Below, in pieces: positions 22,338 through 33,050 of a stretch of 64,000 nt of DNA. The DNA comes from Siphonodentalium dalli (taxonomy: Eukaryota; Mollusca; Scaphopoda; Gadilida; Siphonodentaliidae), in NCBI GenBank assembly GCA_032622095.1, contig CP136062.1:228610578-228674577 (forward strand), read 5' to 3'. Each line of letters opens with the position of its first letter. The first letter of the stretch is position 1. Position numbers and translations under genes: made by a program. The notes below the pieces were generated by a model that did not search any database, was not told where the DNA came from, and saw only the letters and a program-made list of their open reading frames with translations.

Positions 22338-23398
22338 CACTCTTAAAAATATAGCTACTGTATAGTACCTATATAGGTACTATCCTTACCACTGGGTTAG
22401 TGCCTAATTTTAGGTATTATATAGTACCTATATGATATAGCTACTATAACGTACCTAATTAGGTATTATATAGTGCCTAACGTTGGGTACTATATAGTAC
22501 CTATATGATATAGCTACTATAAAGTACCTAATTATGTATTATATAGTAGCTAATTAGCTACTATATGGTAGCTATACAGCAATTAGGTATTATATAGTGC
22601 CTAACGTTGGGTACTATATAGTACCTATATGATATAGCTACTATAAAGTACCTAATTAGATATTATATGGTACCTAATTAGCTACTATATAGTAGCTATA
22701 CAGCAATTAGAAATTATATAGTCCCTAACTTTAGGTAATATATAGCTAGTTTTATTAAATATTTTATAACGGAGGTCTGATAAACTCATCTTCACCGACT
22801 CATCAACATTTGCAGACCTCTGATTGTTCATCTCGGCTAAGAGTGTCAATATTCTGGAACTCAACTTTGTGGAATGAGAACATAATAATTCGCTGGTTAA
22901 TTTGAAAACAAAATTAACAAGAGGTTGGATTATTATTGAAGTAATGGTGACGGTGTGTGTGTATTTATCATTTGATTTTGATATAATGATAATAATTTCC
23001 AACAAATGTGGTGCTAATACTAACCTCTAAATGCCGATTTTAATTCAGACAATCCCGCGTCGTTCAGCCATTTCGCAACAGCATCTTCCGTCCAAAGTTC
23101 AACAGAGTCATTGGAAGCGTCCACATTTCATTGTCTTAATTCTTCGATTATAAATGGCTGCTCGAAATATTAGAAACGCCGCCTGCGAATATGCCCTCTG
23201 GCGGGAGCGTCTGTCAAATAACAGGGGGGGGGGGCGTAATTTGGTTTATCCTAAATGCGATATCAGTTCCACGCTATAGGCACTATTTACGACATAGCTA
23301 CTATATCACCCCAATAACCTATATGTGTTACACAAATAGGCACTATAGCTACAATAGGCACTATATAGTAGCTATACGGACCCCGATATTTGTGAGTG
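22338..23398. mobile_element. Element with TAGGTACTATATAGTACCTA subterminal repeats
   Basis: The left terminus CACTCTTAAAAATATAGCTA and the right terminus read inward CACTCACAAATATCGGGGTC form a short inverted repeat. About 400 bp of subterminal sequence on the left and about 130 bp on the right consist of variants of the palindrome TAGGTACTATATAGTACCTA and AGCTACTATATAGTAGCT. The left block includes a tandem repeat of about 120 bp. The interior (22740-23260) is not repetitive and holds a probable SAM-domain exon on the minus strand. Confidence 0.75.
23025..23127 (-). pseudogene. Probable SAM-domain exon fragment inside a mobile element
   Basis: On the minus strand, 34 codons plus one base are open between an in-frame TGA (23128-23130) and a consensus 5' splice site, GAG|GTTAGT (intron begins at 23024). 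The translation contains VELWTEDAVAKWLNDAGL then SELKSAF. This fits the first half of a sterile alpha motif: W, acidic ED, V, WL, GL, then F. SAM domains bind proteins or RNA and are often split by an intron near this point. I could not find the second half downstream with an open frame, and there is no in-frame ATG, so this is a captured or decaying fragment. The 106-residue minus-strand frame at 22685-23005 lies in the putative intron or next exon and is unrecognised. Confidence 0.5.
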
Positions 23399-23399
23399 C

Positions 23400-23898
23400 A
23401 CAAGAAAACCATAGTCAGAAATGGTAACATGCTCAAGATCATATATTATATACCCATGATTGTAATTATAGAATATAAAATATATTGGTTTCGCGAATGG
23501 CCAACTCAGAATTCCGTTAAAATAACAATAACAACCCGCACCTAATTAACGAACCGGCGGCCGACTCGGTCGTCTCCGACCACAACCATCAGTGGGCTGC
23601 AGAACGAAAAATATCTATAAAAGTTGAAATATAAGACTTACAAATTATCTTTTAATTTCTTTTATTGGTAATTGACATAGCTTTTCACAAACCAAAAATC
23701 AACATTATTGGCATAATAATGTAAAGGACAATAAACGAAATTGAAATTCCCAACTACACCTTTTACCGGACTCGGCCTCCTGGTCGCGCAGTTCGACCTT
23801 TAAACTGGAAAAAAACAATTATCTATAAATAAAATGTCCATGGGACCACGGCTATCAAGAAGTTGCCGAACAGTATACACGCGGTGCGCGCGCTAATA
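23400..23898 (+). repeat. 500-bp LTR-like dispersed repeat, copy 1
   Basis: Aligns with 50097-50606 at high identity over almost its whole length, from ACAAGAAAACCA to ACAGTATACACGCG. It contains a TATAAAAG box at 23616-23623 and an AATAAA signal at 23730-23735, 114 bp apart. In copy 2 the same signals are 122 bp apart. A promoter followed closely by a polyadenylation signal suits a solo LTR, but I cannot fix TG/CA ends or a target duplication. The alternative is a duplicated piece of noncoding DNA. Confidence 0.6.
23616..23623 (+). promoter_or_regulatory. TATA box candidate in LTR-like repeat
   Basis: TATAAAAG, conserved in position and sequence in copy 2 (50310-50317). Confidence 0.4.
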
Positions 23899-24446
23899 AT
23901 AACGAGTCACTGTTGGGCAGTCCATGCACCAGATGAACTGAATTGTTAAAACCTGTTTGTGTGTGACCTGACCCTTGACCCCACCCCATCAGTTTCCAAT
24001 AATCGTAGCGAAATTAACGTTTCAAGATCAAAACGACAAGAGTGATGCATCGTATATACTTATTACCAGCAACTCCAGATGTTCATGACCGAGAACCGAA
24101 ATATGAGATATGAGATATTGTCTCGTTTTCTGAATTGTACCAGCTATTGTAAGTGTATATGCCCCACTTACTAGATAATGGTACAAATTATCTACCGTCT
24201 CTCTTCACTATACCTTATATGAGTCCACTCTAATGCATCCAACCACTTCAACCCAATTCGATGGCATTTAAGTCCCTTCAAGATACCCCAGCCTATTTGT
24301 CGCCATGACACTACTACATGTACAGTAATGCCCAAAGTAATTGACCACTTAACCACAGCAGAATTATGGGTAATTTTTCAGGATTTAGTCTGAAATATGG
24401 CTTGTTGCCATTAATCGGAAAGCTCTCGCCGAGTACCTTTAAAGAG
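23899..24446. other. No feature recognised
   Basis: No gene or array. The phrase GAGTACCTTTAAAGAG at about 24431 recurs as CAGTACCTTTAAAGAG near 24755, bracketing the foldback below. Confidence 0.4.
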
Positions 24447-24629
24447 TAAATTTTTGGAGATGTGGATCACTTCCACGTGCTTAAACGGACAAATTGCGGT
24501 TGTAAGAGGGATTTTAAAATCAAGTGGTTACTATTAACAATAATAACCACTTGATTTTAGAGTTATCCATCTTACACCCGTAAGTTGTCTGTTTGAGCGC
24601 GTGGAAGTGGACCACATCTCCAAAAATTA
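24447..24629. repeat. Foldback palindrome of about 180 bp
   Basis: Arms at 24447-24534 and 24544-24629 are imperfect complements. The inner part AATCAAGTGGTTACTATT pairs with AATAACCACTTGATTTTA, and the outer part is TTTTTGGAGATGTGGATCAC. The loop is under 10 bp. It is probably a short foldback MITE. Confidence 0.85.
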
Positions 24630-24854
24630 ACAAACATCAAATATCGATATCTGATCACTCTGAGCTTTGACGGGTGGGTTCCTCGACTCGAATCAAATAT
24701 GTTTTACCCCCGAAGCCAAAGAAATAGTAATTTAGGGGTGCTTAATCGGATTCAGTACCTTTAAAGAGAAGTGCCTTTCTAAGGACCAATATTTTTAAAG
24801 ATCGAAATACCTGTAGTCTCGAGCATGGGATTTATAAACTTTATGTTGTTGTAA

Positions 24855-25240
24855 TTAGAGACCTTTCGCAGAATCACTATTACGATTACGTATATGATAT
24901 ATTGTCCTAGTAAGGTGGACACCGTCACAACTTACATACGATGGTTAATTGGTGAGACGACATAATGCCCCACTATATTCAGTTACACATAAATTGATCG
25001 GAAAAAGTGATGTGTGTCTCTTTCAGATCCCATGTTCATACCCGTGTGTCATACGGCACACGGACAACGTTAGAGCGTCCCCAAGCAGGACGGGTGGCAC
25101 ATCCTTGACATATATGCACATCATTAAACTGATTGGGATATATTTCGTTTCACATAAGAACCCCCGGGCGTAAAGCCCTATACTGACAGGATATTGTCCA
25201 CATCCGTAATTGTATTCGTAATTTTGCGAAAGGCCTCTAA
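24855..25240. mobile_element. 386-bp MITE with TTAGAGGCCTTTCGCA ends
   Basis: Left TTAGAGACCTTTCGCAGAAT; right read inward TTAGAGGCCTTTCGCAAAAT. The imperfect inverted repeats extend about 60 bp to TATTGTCCTAGTA. The open frames inside (24949-25173 plus, 25023-25304 minus) overlap on opposite strands and are not recognisable. Confidence 0.85.
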
Positions 25241-25336
25241 TGTGGCCCGTTATCATCTTTAATATTACAGAGTCAGGCGACTGGGCTTGTTTTCTACATT
25301 TCAACCATATTCATTTAGCTTAATACACTCATTCTC

Positions 25337-25517
25337 TTAAAACCCTTTCAGTGCCAATTCCGATTTCTGTATCAACCCATATTTCCTTGATCTTTTTTCA
25401 AATTTATTGAAGAGCTCTTTCCATCAATGTAACAAATTATTATAATCAATAAATTTGAAAAATGATCAAGGAAATATGGGTTGATACAAAAATCGGACTT
25501 GGCACTGAAAGGGCTAA
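25337..25517. mobile_element. Palindromic TTAA-type MITE, family IV-like copy H
   Basis: A 181-bp near-perfect palindrome. The left end TTAAAACCCTTTCAGTGCCA leads into GATTTCTGTATCAACCCATA. The right is its complement and ends in CTAA. The subterminal text GTATCAACCCATAT is shared with element D at 20114, so the two are relatives; this one lacks the 69-bp hairpin. Confidence 0.88.
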
Positions 25518-26058
25518 CTTAAACAGACATGGCTCATTCGAGCTTCCAAATATTCTATCTACGTAAATTCGCAGGAGCTATAAGATTGGTTTGCTTTATC
25601 GATATTCTCCCAAGAACCAGTCTCGATAGATAGTGGATGATTTTGGGATCTAAACCTAGCAAGTGTAACTACATTCTTCTATTTTTAAAAGAATTTATAG
25701 ATACATCTCAATACAGAACTTTGATTTGCAATTTATATAATTATATAATAAGTGGAGAATTTTCCGTGGTATCGAGGTTCGTCCAATGAAGAACAAGTTC
25801 ACGAACCCGACAAGTGCGAATTTCGATCGCAGGTTTTATTTGTACAAAATCCAATACCACGATATTAATCATTTAAACAATAGTATAACTGTATTGTTCA
25901 GGAATAACGCGGCCATGACTGCTCGACTCCCCGCTGACAGCAATCAAAAGGTAGAAATAATTTTTAATATTTATGGTGAAGTACACAAACACTGTACACA
26001 ACTGAACGTTCCCCGCCCTCGATCGTCTGGTTTTCAGATAGATGCACAAATGTGAATA
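25518..26058. other. No confident feature; one unrecognised 89-codon frame
   Basis: An open frame at 25786-26055 on the plus strand (89 residues) has ordinary composition but no domain I recognise, no splice or promoter context and no duplicate in the window. I leave it uncalled as a gene. Confidence 0.35.
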
Positions 26059-26416
26059 TTAAAGGGGTACTCTCCACTAAATCCGGCTATTTATGGGACC
26101 ATCTCCTTTTATAACTGTACATAATATAGGCAAGAAATGAATGAAGTTGAGCCATGGATTAGTGCAAAATACACTCATGTACTCTATGAACGTAGTAAAA
26201 GAACATGGTATGTATAATGTAAATGAGTTTGTGACTCCAATCATAATTTATTTCATTTTCATTATAATTACCAAGTTGTTTACTTCGTTCATCGAGCACA
26301 CAAGTGTATGTTGCACTAATCATGTCTCAACGCATTCATTTGTTGCATATATTATGTTGAGTATAAATGGAGATGGTCCAACAATTTGTCGGATTTAGTG
26401 TACAATACCCCTTTAA
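26059..26416. mobile_element. TTAA-flanked MITE, family II, copy 2
   Basis: 358 bp with TTAA at 26059-26062 and 26413-26416. Ends are TTAAAGGGGTACTCTCCACT and, read inward, TTAAAGGGGTATTGTACACT. It is a full-length match to 13950-14303. The 85-codon frame inside is absent from the other copy. A 53-bp minisatellite starts about 15 bp to the right. Confidence 0.92.
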
Positions 26417-26430
26417 TTAGAATACAAGCT

Positions 26431-27710
26431 TGATAATTTAGTGGGGTAATTCGATAATTCGATATTGGGAGGTGTACATGTGACGATTATTTAGTGGGGT
26501 AATTCGATAATTCGATATTGGGAGGTGTACATGTGACGATTATTTAGTGGGGTAATTCGATAATTCGATATTGAGAGGTGTACATGTGACGATTATTTAG
26601 TTGGGTAATTCGATAATTCGATATTGGGAGGTGTACATGTGACGATTATTTAGTGGGGTAATTCGATAATTCGATATTGGGAGATGTACATGTGACGATT
26701 ATTTAGTGGGGTAATTCGATAATTTGATATTGGGAGGTGTACATGTGACGATTATTTAGTGGTGTAATTCGATAATTCGATATTTGGAGGTGTACATGTG
26801 ACGATTATTTAGTGGGGTAATTCGATAATTCGATATTGGGAGGTGTACATGTGACGCTCATTTAGTTGGGTAATTCGATAACTAGATATTGGGAGGTGTA
26901 CATGTGACGATTATTTAGTGGGGTAATTCGATAATTCGATATTGGGAGGTGTACATGTGACGATTATTTAGTTGGGTAATTCGATAATTCGATATTGGGA
27001 TATGTACATGTGACGATTATTTAGTGGGGTAATTCGATAATTCGATATTGGGAGGTGTACATGTGACGCTCATTTAGTTGGGTAATTCGATAATTCGATA
27101 TTGGGAGGTGTACATGTGACGATTATTTAGTGGGGTAATTCGATAATTCGATATTGGGAGGTGTACATGTGACGATTATTTAGTGGGGTAATTCGATAAT
27201 TCGATATTGGGAGGTGTACATGTGACGATTATTTGGTGGGGTAATTCGATAATTCGATATTGGGAGGTGTACATGTGAGGATTATTTAGTTGGGTAATTC
27301 GATAATTCGATATTGGGAGGTGTACATGTGACGATTATTTAGTGGGGTAATTCAATAATTCGATATTGGGAGGTGTACATGTGACGATTATTTAGTGGGG
27401 TAATTCGATAATTCGATATTGGGAGGTGTACATGTGACGCTCATTTAGTTGGGTAATTCGATAATTCGATATTGGGAGGTGTACATGTGACGATTATTTA
27501 GTGGGGTAATTCGATAATTCGATATTGGGAGGTGTACATGTGACGATTATTTAGTGGGGTAATTCGATAATTCGATATTGGGAGGTGTACATGTGACGAT
27601 TATTTAGTGGGGTAATTCGATAATTCGATATTGGGAGGTGTACATGTGACGATTATTTAGTGGGGTAATTCGATAATTCGATATTGGGAGGTGTACATGT
27701 GACGATTATT
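26431..27710. repeat. 53-bp minisatellite, about 24 copies
   Basis: The unit is GACGATTATTTAGTGGGGTA then ATTCGATAATTCGATATTGG and GAGGTGTACATGT. A variant with GCTCATTTAGTTGGG sits at 26856, 27068 and 27439, spacings of 212 and 371 bp (four and seven units). Copies are otherwise nearly identical, which points to recent expansion. Confidence 0.97.
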
Positions 27711-27767
27711 TCGACGGATTATGCACGTCAGATTCTTGCTGTGATAGTTGCTGTGATAGTTGCTGTA

Positions 27768-28140
27768 GATGATGATATAAGACATGTACGGTATGGACGA
27801 CGATGGCGCAGACTATGGTGATGGTGATGACGATGACGACGAAGACGACGACGTCCAAAAATGATGATGACGGTGAACATGATGATGGTGATGAAGACGA
27901 TGACGAAGATGTTGGTGATTATGATGACGATGATGACGAAGACGACGTCGACAAATGATGATGGTGAACATGATGATGAATATGATGATTACGATGACGA
28001 CGAAGTCGACGAAGATGGATGAAGATAATGACGACGATGGTGATGTCGAAGATGGTGGAGTATATATGATGAATGAAGATAACGACGACGACGACGACGA
28101 AGAAGAAGATGATGATGACGATGGTGGTGGTGGTGGTGGT
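27768..28140. repeat. GAT/GAC-rich simple sequence
   Basis: Cryptically simple (GAY)n and (GAN)n sequence. It encodes Asp/Glu-rich runs on the plus strand and Ser- or His-rich runs on the minus strand. The frame at 27955-28299 is therefore low complexity and not supported as a gene. Confidence 0.9.
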
Positions 28141-28714
28141 AATGTTCTTGTTGCATTGTACATGTTCATATACGTGTGTGAAAAGAATTATCAGTTCTTA
28201 AAGTTCATCATGTTTGTTCAGATAGATCAGTTCATTTTGTATGATCTTACCCGGGTTATGTATGAACGGGACACCGTTCCGATTGTATTGGGAGAGTGAT
28301 TCATGGTGACCCACTCAACACCAACATGTTGAATCCGATCCACACAAGTTCAGTGTTCATCACCGAGAATTAATCACAGTGAATCCTGTGCATTTTGGGT
28401 AAGCTATTGGATATTTACATGGCCAAGTTATTGGTATTGGAGGACCGGACAGCTCTGGTACATTGCTTAAGTTAAATATGAGTTCAGCTGTTGTTTCTGT
28501 GTGTAAGTGCGTCGTGCATGGATGGAGTATAGGTAGTCACGCGCATACATTTAAATTCGTTTTTGGTGCTGATGTCAACTGGTTTAATGATTTATAGTTT
28601 GACACAGTTTGCCCCTATTTGTGCCAACAGTTCCTGGCTATTCTTCAGTGTTATTTTGTCCAGGATATCAGGTAGAGTATGACATATTTTATTTATATAT
28701 ACATCATTCATGGG
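28141..28714. other. No feature recognised
   Basis: No gene, array or inverted repeat seen. Confidence 0.4.
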
Positions 28715-29042
28715 TGGGGAGATTCTCTCATCTACACCCAAAATAACACTTATTAAAAATTATCTTCTCCTTATTTGACTTTCTAAAAGGCCTCTACGTG
28801 GTCAACCTTCCGGTGCATCACTCTGACTTGGTCTTTGTCATTCTGGTGTGCCAGGTTTGGTGTTCACTTTGTTCGGCAGCGTGTTACCTGGTCAGACACC
28901 CACTTACCAATGATTGGTTACACATACAAACAAACACTTATTAAAAATTGTTGGGTTATCCAAAGTTGGGTTAATGGTTGGGTCAAATTCCAGAATTTGG
29001 GTTCAATTGTTGGGTTAGATTATTGGGTTAGATTAGTTTAGT
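28715..29042. repeat. TTGGGTTA-rich repetitive segment
   Basis: ACACTTATTAAAAATT occurs at about 28745 and 28935. The second is followed by a run of TTGGGTTA words up to 29040. It resembles the subterminal part of an inverted-repeat element, but only one side is clear. Confidence 0.5.
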
Positions 29043-29630
29043 TAATAATCAATGGTTTTCAGTTGCGCCCTTGATAGATATTTGCTGGATGTGAGCTCTC
29101 TTTGTCACATTTGCGTCCCTTTATTAGTATCAAACTCAATTAAATACACAGTGACGGCATCGGTAATGTCGGAATTATATAGTTGTAGTATTGATTGTGT
29201 CTGTTGTACAAATATTCTTTTCTAGGTTTATTCACGAAATGAAGTCATTATATGTTTCGGGCTTTCATATTACATACTAAATCGTTTTTAGTGTATACCT
29301 ATATTCACAATTTCACACACAATGACATCTACTGGCGCTGTGCACCCTTTGTATTAGAAGTTCGAACAGATATGTCTTGGACGGTATTGGCGGAAGTGTA
29401 TAAACGATTACTGACATTATATTGTGTACAAGGTATCTGTATCATTGACTTCCTGAATTGGAACGTGTTGACACATTATACCTACTGTGTATGGATCGAT
29501 CCAGTTGTCATATGTATACAATACAATTTACACCTTGTGGAAACTCTATGAACAATGATACAGTACCAATCAGAACAAGTGGTATATTGAGGCGCGCCTT
29601 TATCGCAATATTGAGCGCTCCTTTTTCGAA
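29043..29630. other. No confident feature; unrecognised open frames
   Basis: A 99-codon frame (29252-29551) overlaps a 62-codon frame. Neither has a recognisable domain. Confidence 0.35.
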
Positions 29631-29718
29631 GAACACATATCTATAGATGATCTAACCTGTGATTAATATGCTGTGAACACATATCTATAGATGATCTAAC
29701 CTGTGATTAATATGCTGT
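29631..29718. repeat. 44-bp perfect tandem duplication
   Basis: GAACACATATCTATAGATGA and the next 24 bases occur twice, at 29631 and 29675, without a difference. Confidence 0.95.
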
Positions 29719-29769
29719 GAAATCATTGCGAACGGAGCCTTTTAATCGTCGTTCAAACAACATGTGACG

Positions 29770-30056
29770 ACAAGCCAATTTTACGATATAAATTAAAGTG
29801 ATATGAAACACTCCGGTAGGGTGAATCAATAGAAATGGAGAATATTCTTACTCAAAGTTGTTCTTTTTACGAATATTAATCCAAATTGCCAACACACACC
29901 ATCATTCTCTTATATTAATTAAATGCACTGACTCTGAATGGCGAAATCATTTATGTTTGTTTGTCGCCGATTGGCATAACATCTGAATACTAACTGATCA
30001 GTTTCATAAACTCGAACAAGTCCATAATATGTCTTTAAGAGCAATATAACGCAATA
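29770..30056 (-). repeat. Diverged single copy of the 480-bp satellite
   Basis: Reverse-complement match to the 4085-6492 unit. AAACACTCCGGTAGGGTGA, TACGAATATTAATCCAAAT, ATGGCGAAATCATTTATGTT and AAGTCCATAATATGTCTTTA occur in the expected order, with an internal deletion. It abuts the TTAA element at 30057. Confidence 0.8.
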
Positions 30057-30565
30057 TTAAAGGTACGGGAGGCCTTGGCGGTGGGCATCCTGTGAAAATA
30101 TTTTCACCAGTCAAAAACCGCCACAAACAGAAAGAATATTAAAATGTAGATAGACTTTGTTCGTATACAAATACGAAATATCACATAAACAGTATGCTAT
30201 TGTCACATGTTTGACCATTGTTATGTAAACAAAAGCATAAAAAGTTACTTTCCTGGTGTTTGTTTATATTATGATGGTAAACACAAAGAGCGTTCTTTGT
30301 TGCTGCATTCCTTATAAGTTATATGGAACTAATAAAGAGCGTTTATATAATTTATGTGTGTTTAGCCAATAACATAGTGCTGTCTTCTGTAACACACTCA
30401 GGCTCTTGCTTAGGTAAAATATAGTAGGTCTTTGTGATAGCATGCTGTTTACGCGATGGTCATGGTATATATGAACGAAACTTTATGCGTTTTAATGTTT
30501 TTCTGTTTACGATGATTGGAACAAATATGAATATTTTCGAAAACTAAGGCCTCCTGTGCCATTAA
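30057..30565. mobile_element. TTAA-flanked MITE, family III, copy 2
   Basis: 509 bp between TTAA sites. Ends are TTAAAGGTACGGGAGGCCTT and, read inward, TTAATGGCACAGGAGGCCTT. It is collinear with 7096-7589. It contains two AATAAAGAGCG-type words shared with other places in the window. Confidence 0.9.
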
Positions 30566-30814
30566 GCTCGACTGATCGCAACAGTGTCGCAAGCGGCGCA
30601 CTTATATTCGCTCCACTTGCGATATAAGCTGGATAATGGGCGCGAAAATTGCGCGCTTAATATACCAATTATTCTGAATTGTACTGCATGTAGCATAACA
30701 ACCGAAGGACAATAATTGGCAAATCGAGACCGACTAGATTGAAAAATACATAACACATGTACAACACATCGTTGTGTAATATGTTAACAATATATATATA
30801 ATATGGAATAAATA

Positions 30815-31345
30815 CCGTTCCTCATGAAGAACCAATTTGGATTATGTTTATTCCTTGCGAAGAACAAAATCTGTTCTTCGCGAAGAACCAGATGGGTTCT
30901 TTATGGAGAACCAAATTGGGGTAGTTGGTTCTTGGAAGTGGTCCGAATAATTAGGTTCCTCGCGAAGAATCAAGGAATTTGCCTAAATTATTAGGTTCTT
31001 CGTGAAGAACCAAATAAATTGGTTTGGAATCAATAGGTTCTTGTGAAGAACCTAGTAGCTTAGTTTGTTCCACCACCGGGACAGTTTGTAATTGTAGTAT
31101 AATTGTAACACAGTCGTAGAACCAACATTTTGGTTCTTGGTGACACTTTTGGTTCTTCATTATGTTATGCAATGAGGACAAATTATGGAACCAAACATTT
31201 CTTGATTGTTTTTTTGTCAACCAAGAACTAATAGGTTCTCCAGTAAATGTGGTCTAGAACCAATCGGTTTTAGTTTAGGTTCCACTCTGCTACAGCGAAT
31301 AACTAAATGGAACCAATTGGTTTTCTATTTATAGAACGACGACAG
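30815..31345. mobile_element. Putative element rich in GGTTCTTCGCGAAGAACC
   Basis: Variants of the perfect palindrome GGTTCTTCGCGAAGAACC and of its half-site GGTTCTT/AAGAACC recur more than a dozen times across about 530 bp. Terminal inverted repeats are not sharp, so the borders are approximate. Its organisation parallels 22338-23398 and 47140-47840. Confidence 0.6.
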
Positions 31346-31369
31346 TCGGGTGTTGGTTGTGCAAATGAC

Positions 31370-31839
31370 TTGAATTCGATGAACTATCATCAGATACAGT
31401 GAGGGGACACAGGATGTTGAACTGCTGAAATGGGATGGCGGCCGAACAAGTGCTATTCCGCTACTGTATTTGTGTGTATACCCTCAGCGGAATTGAACAG
31501 TTTAACTGGGGTGTAGATCGATTAAATGGTATCCCTTAATTGTATTTGGTTATACGCCATCGATTACAAGTCACGTGCACAACCTTCGGTCGACCGTCAT
31601 CGTCATATATGTGTTAAAATGCGTTGGATAGGCACTACTGAACTGTTCCAGATTAACTGCCGAACTGCTCCCGAGTAACTGCTGAACTGCTCCCGATTAA
31701 CTGTTGAACGGGATTTTTGAACTGCTGAAATGGGGTGGCGGTCGGTTAAATTGTGTTCCCGCGTTGTATTGTGATTATATCCCATAGATTGCAGGTCATT
31801 TCACAACATGCAACGAAATATCATCGTCTTATAATCTAG
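31370..31839. repeat. Degenerate repeat of about 250 bp, left part
   Basis: Recurring phrases TTGAACTGCTGAAATGGG, GGCGGTCGGTTAAAT, GTATTGTGATTATA and CATCGATTACAAGTCA define diverged units. The series continues at 32241-32730 and 33765-34040. Copies differ by many substitutions, so the array is old. Confidence 0.75.
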
Positions 31840-32240
31840 TTAACCCTTTACCCAACAGAAGGGCCCTGTGCCAATGCATTCTCTTATATATGCGAGTCGA
31901 CCATAGGTCGCCTCGCATATATAAGAGAATGCATTGGCTTAACACATTAAAAATTATAAAATTGTTAAAGAATGTAAGAAAAAATGGTAAAAAGTGTTAA
32001 AAAAAGGATTTTTTTTAGGCCAATGCATTCTCTTATATATGCGAGGCGACCTATGGTCGACTCGCATATATAAGAGAATGCATTGGCACAGGGCATAACT
32101 GTCACTATCACAATGTAGTCAAGGAGCCGGTTCCATTGATATCCATATGTGTATGGTTCTATTGAGACAGACCGAAGATATTTTAGGCTGTTGAAGCTTT
32201 ACTTGGCCGGTTTTGGCCGGTTTGTTGGGTAAAGGGTTAA
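31840..32240 (+). mobile_element. TTAA-flanked MITE with two hairpin modules, family I copy B
   Basis: 401 bp with the same ends as copy A (TTAACCCTTTACCCAACA). Hairpin modules lie at 31870-31938 and 32019-32087. It is inserted in a unit of the 250-bp repeat. Sister units at 32571-32595 and 33762-33785 keep the uninterrupted site (..CAG-TTAA-ACTTCG and ..GAG-TTAA-ACTGCG). These show that one TTAA was the target and that it was duplicated on insertion. Confidence 0.95.
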
Positions 32241-32730
32241 ACTGCATTCGAGAGAATCTGATTAACCCTATAGCCGCTCAACGTGCTGTTTCCGATGATC
32301 TGCTGAGTGGGATTTTGAACTGCTAAACTTGAGTGGAGGTATCACATCACTGTATCTGGTGATAACCCATCTATTACAAGCCATGTGCACAATATCCAAC
32401 CTACTATACATGTATCTTAGTTGTGGAAGTGCTAAAGTGAATCGAGGATAACCCGCTGAACTGTATAGCCACCGACACGCTGAGAGGGATGAACTGACAT
32501 GGAGGTCGGTCAAGTGATGTCCCCTGACTGTATCTGCTTATAAACCATCGACAACAAGTAATTACGAAATTATAATTCAGTTAAACTTCGGTTGAGATAA
32601 TCTGCCGCACTAGAGGATACACTTCATGCTGAGCTGGACTTTGAGCTGCTTAACTGGGATGGCGGTTGATAAAAATGGTGTCCCGTTGCAGTATTTGATT
32701 TTATTACAGATTCTACACTTATTCCATTCA
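32241..32730. repeat. Degenerate repeat of about 250 bp, middle part
   Basis: Further units: ACTGCATTCGAGAGAATCTG, TGGGATTTTGAACTGCTAAA, CATCTATTACAAGCCATGTG, and again from about 32440 and 32570. Contains an empty TTAA site at 32581-32584. Confidence 0.7.
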
Positions 32731-33050
32731 ATAAACCCATTCTATAAATTGTTAGTTTAAACGTTCGTTTAATAACAGTAAATAGTGCCAGGTGACCTTT
32801 GACTTCCGGTTTGTGGTATATTAGCATTCCATACGCTACGTCGCAAAATACTATGGCTTCCAATATTTTTCCAACAAACTATCATGAATGAAGAGTTTGA
32901 AAAATTATAGCATTAAACATTCGCCATTAAATGCGCCAAAGAGTCTTTATTTATCTGGGACTATTTCTTTACGCGGCAAACAACGAATAGTTACACGAAA
33001 CGTCATCGCATGCCTTATAGAAGCCGATGTTAGTTTCGCGTCCCATTTGT
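32731..33050. other. No feature recognised
   Basis: Short AT-rich interval between repeat blocks. Confidence 0.4.

Noticed and set aside
25786-26055. 89-codon frame as a candidate gene
   Set aside because: No recognisable domain, no conserved copy, no promoter or splice signals. Frames of this length arise by chance.
26141-26398. 85-codon frame as a candidate gene
   Set aside because: It lies wholly within a TTAA MITE and is not kept in the other copy at 13950-14303.
27955-28299. Acidic protein frame with Asp/Glu runs
   Set aside because: It is simple GAT/GAC sequence that encodes low-complexity runs in all frames; nothing else supports a gene.
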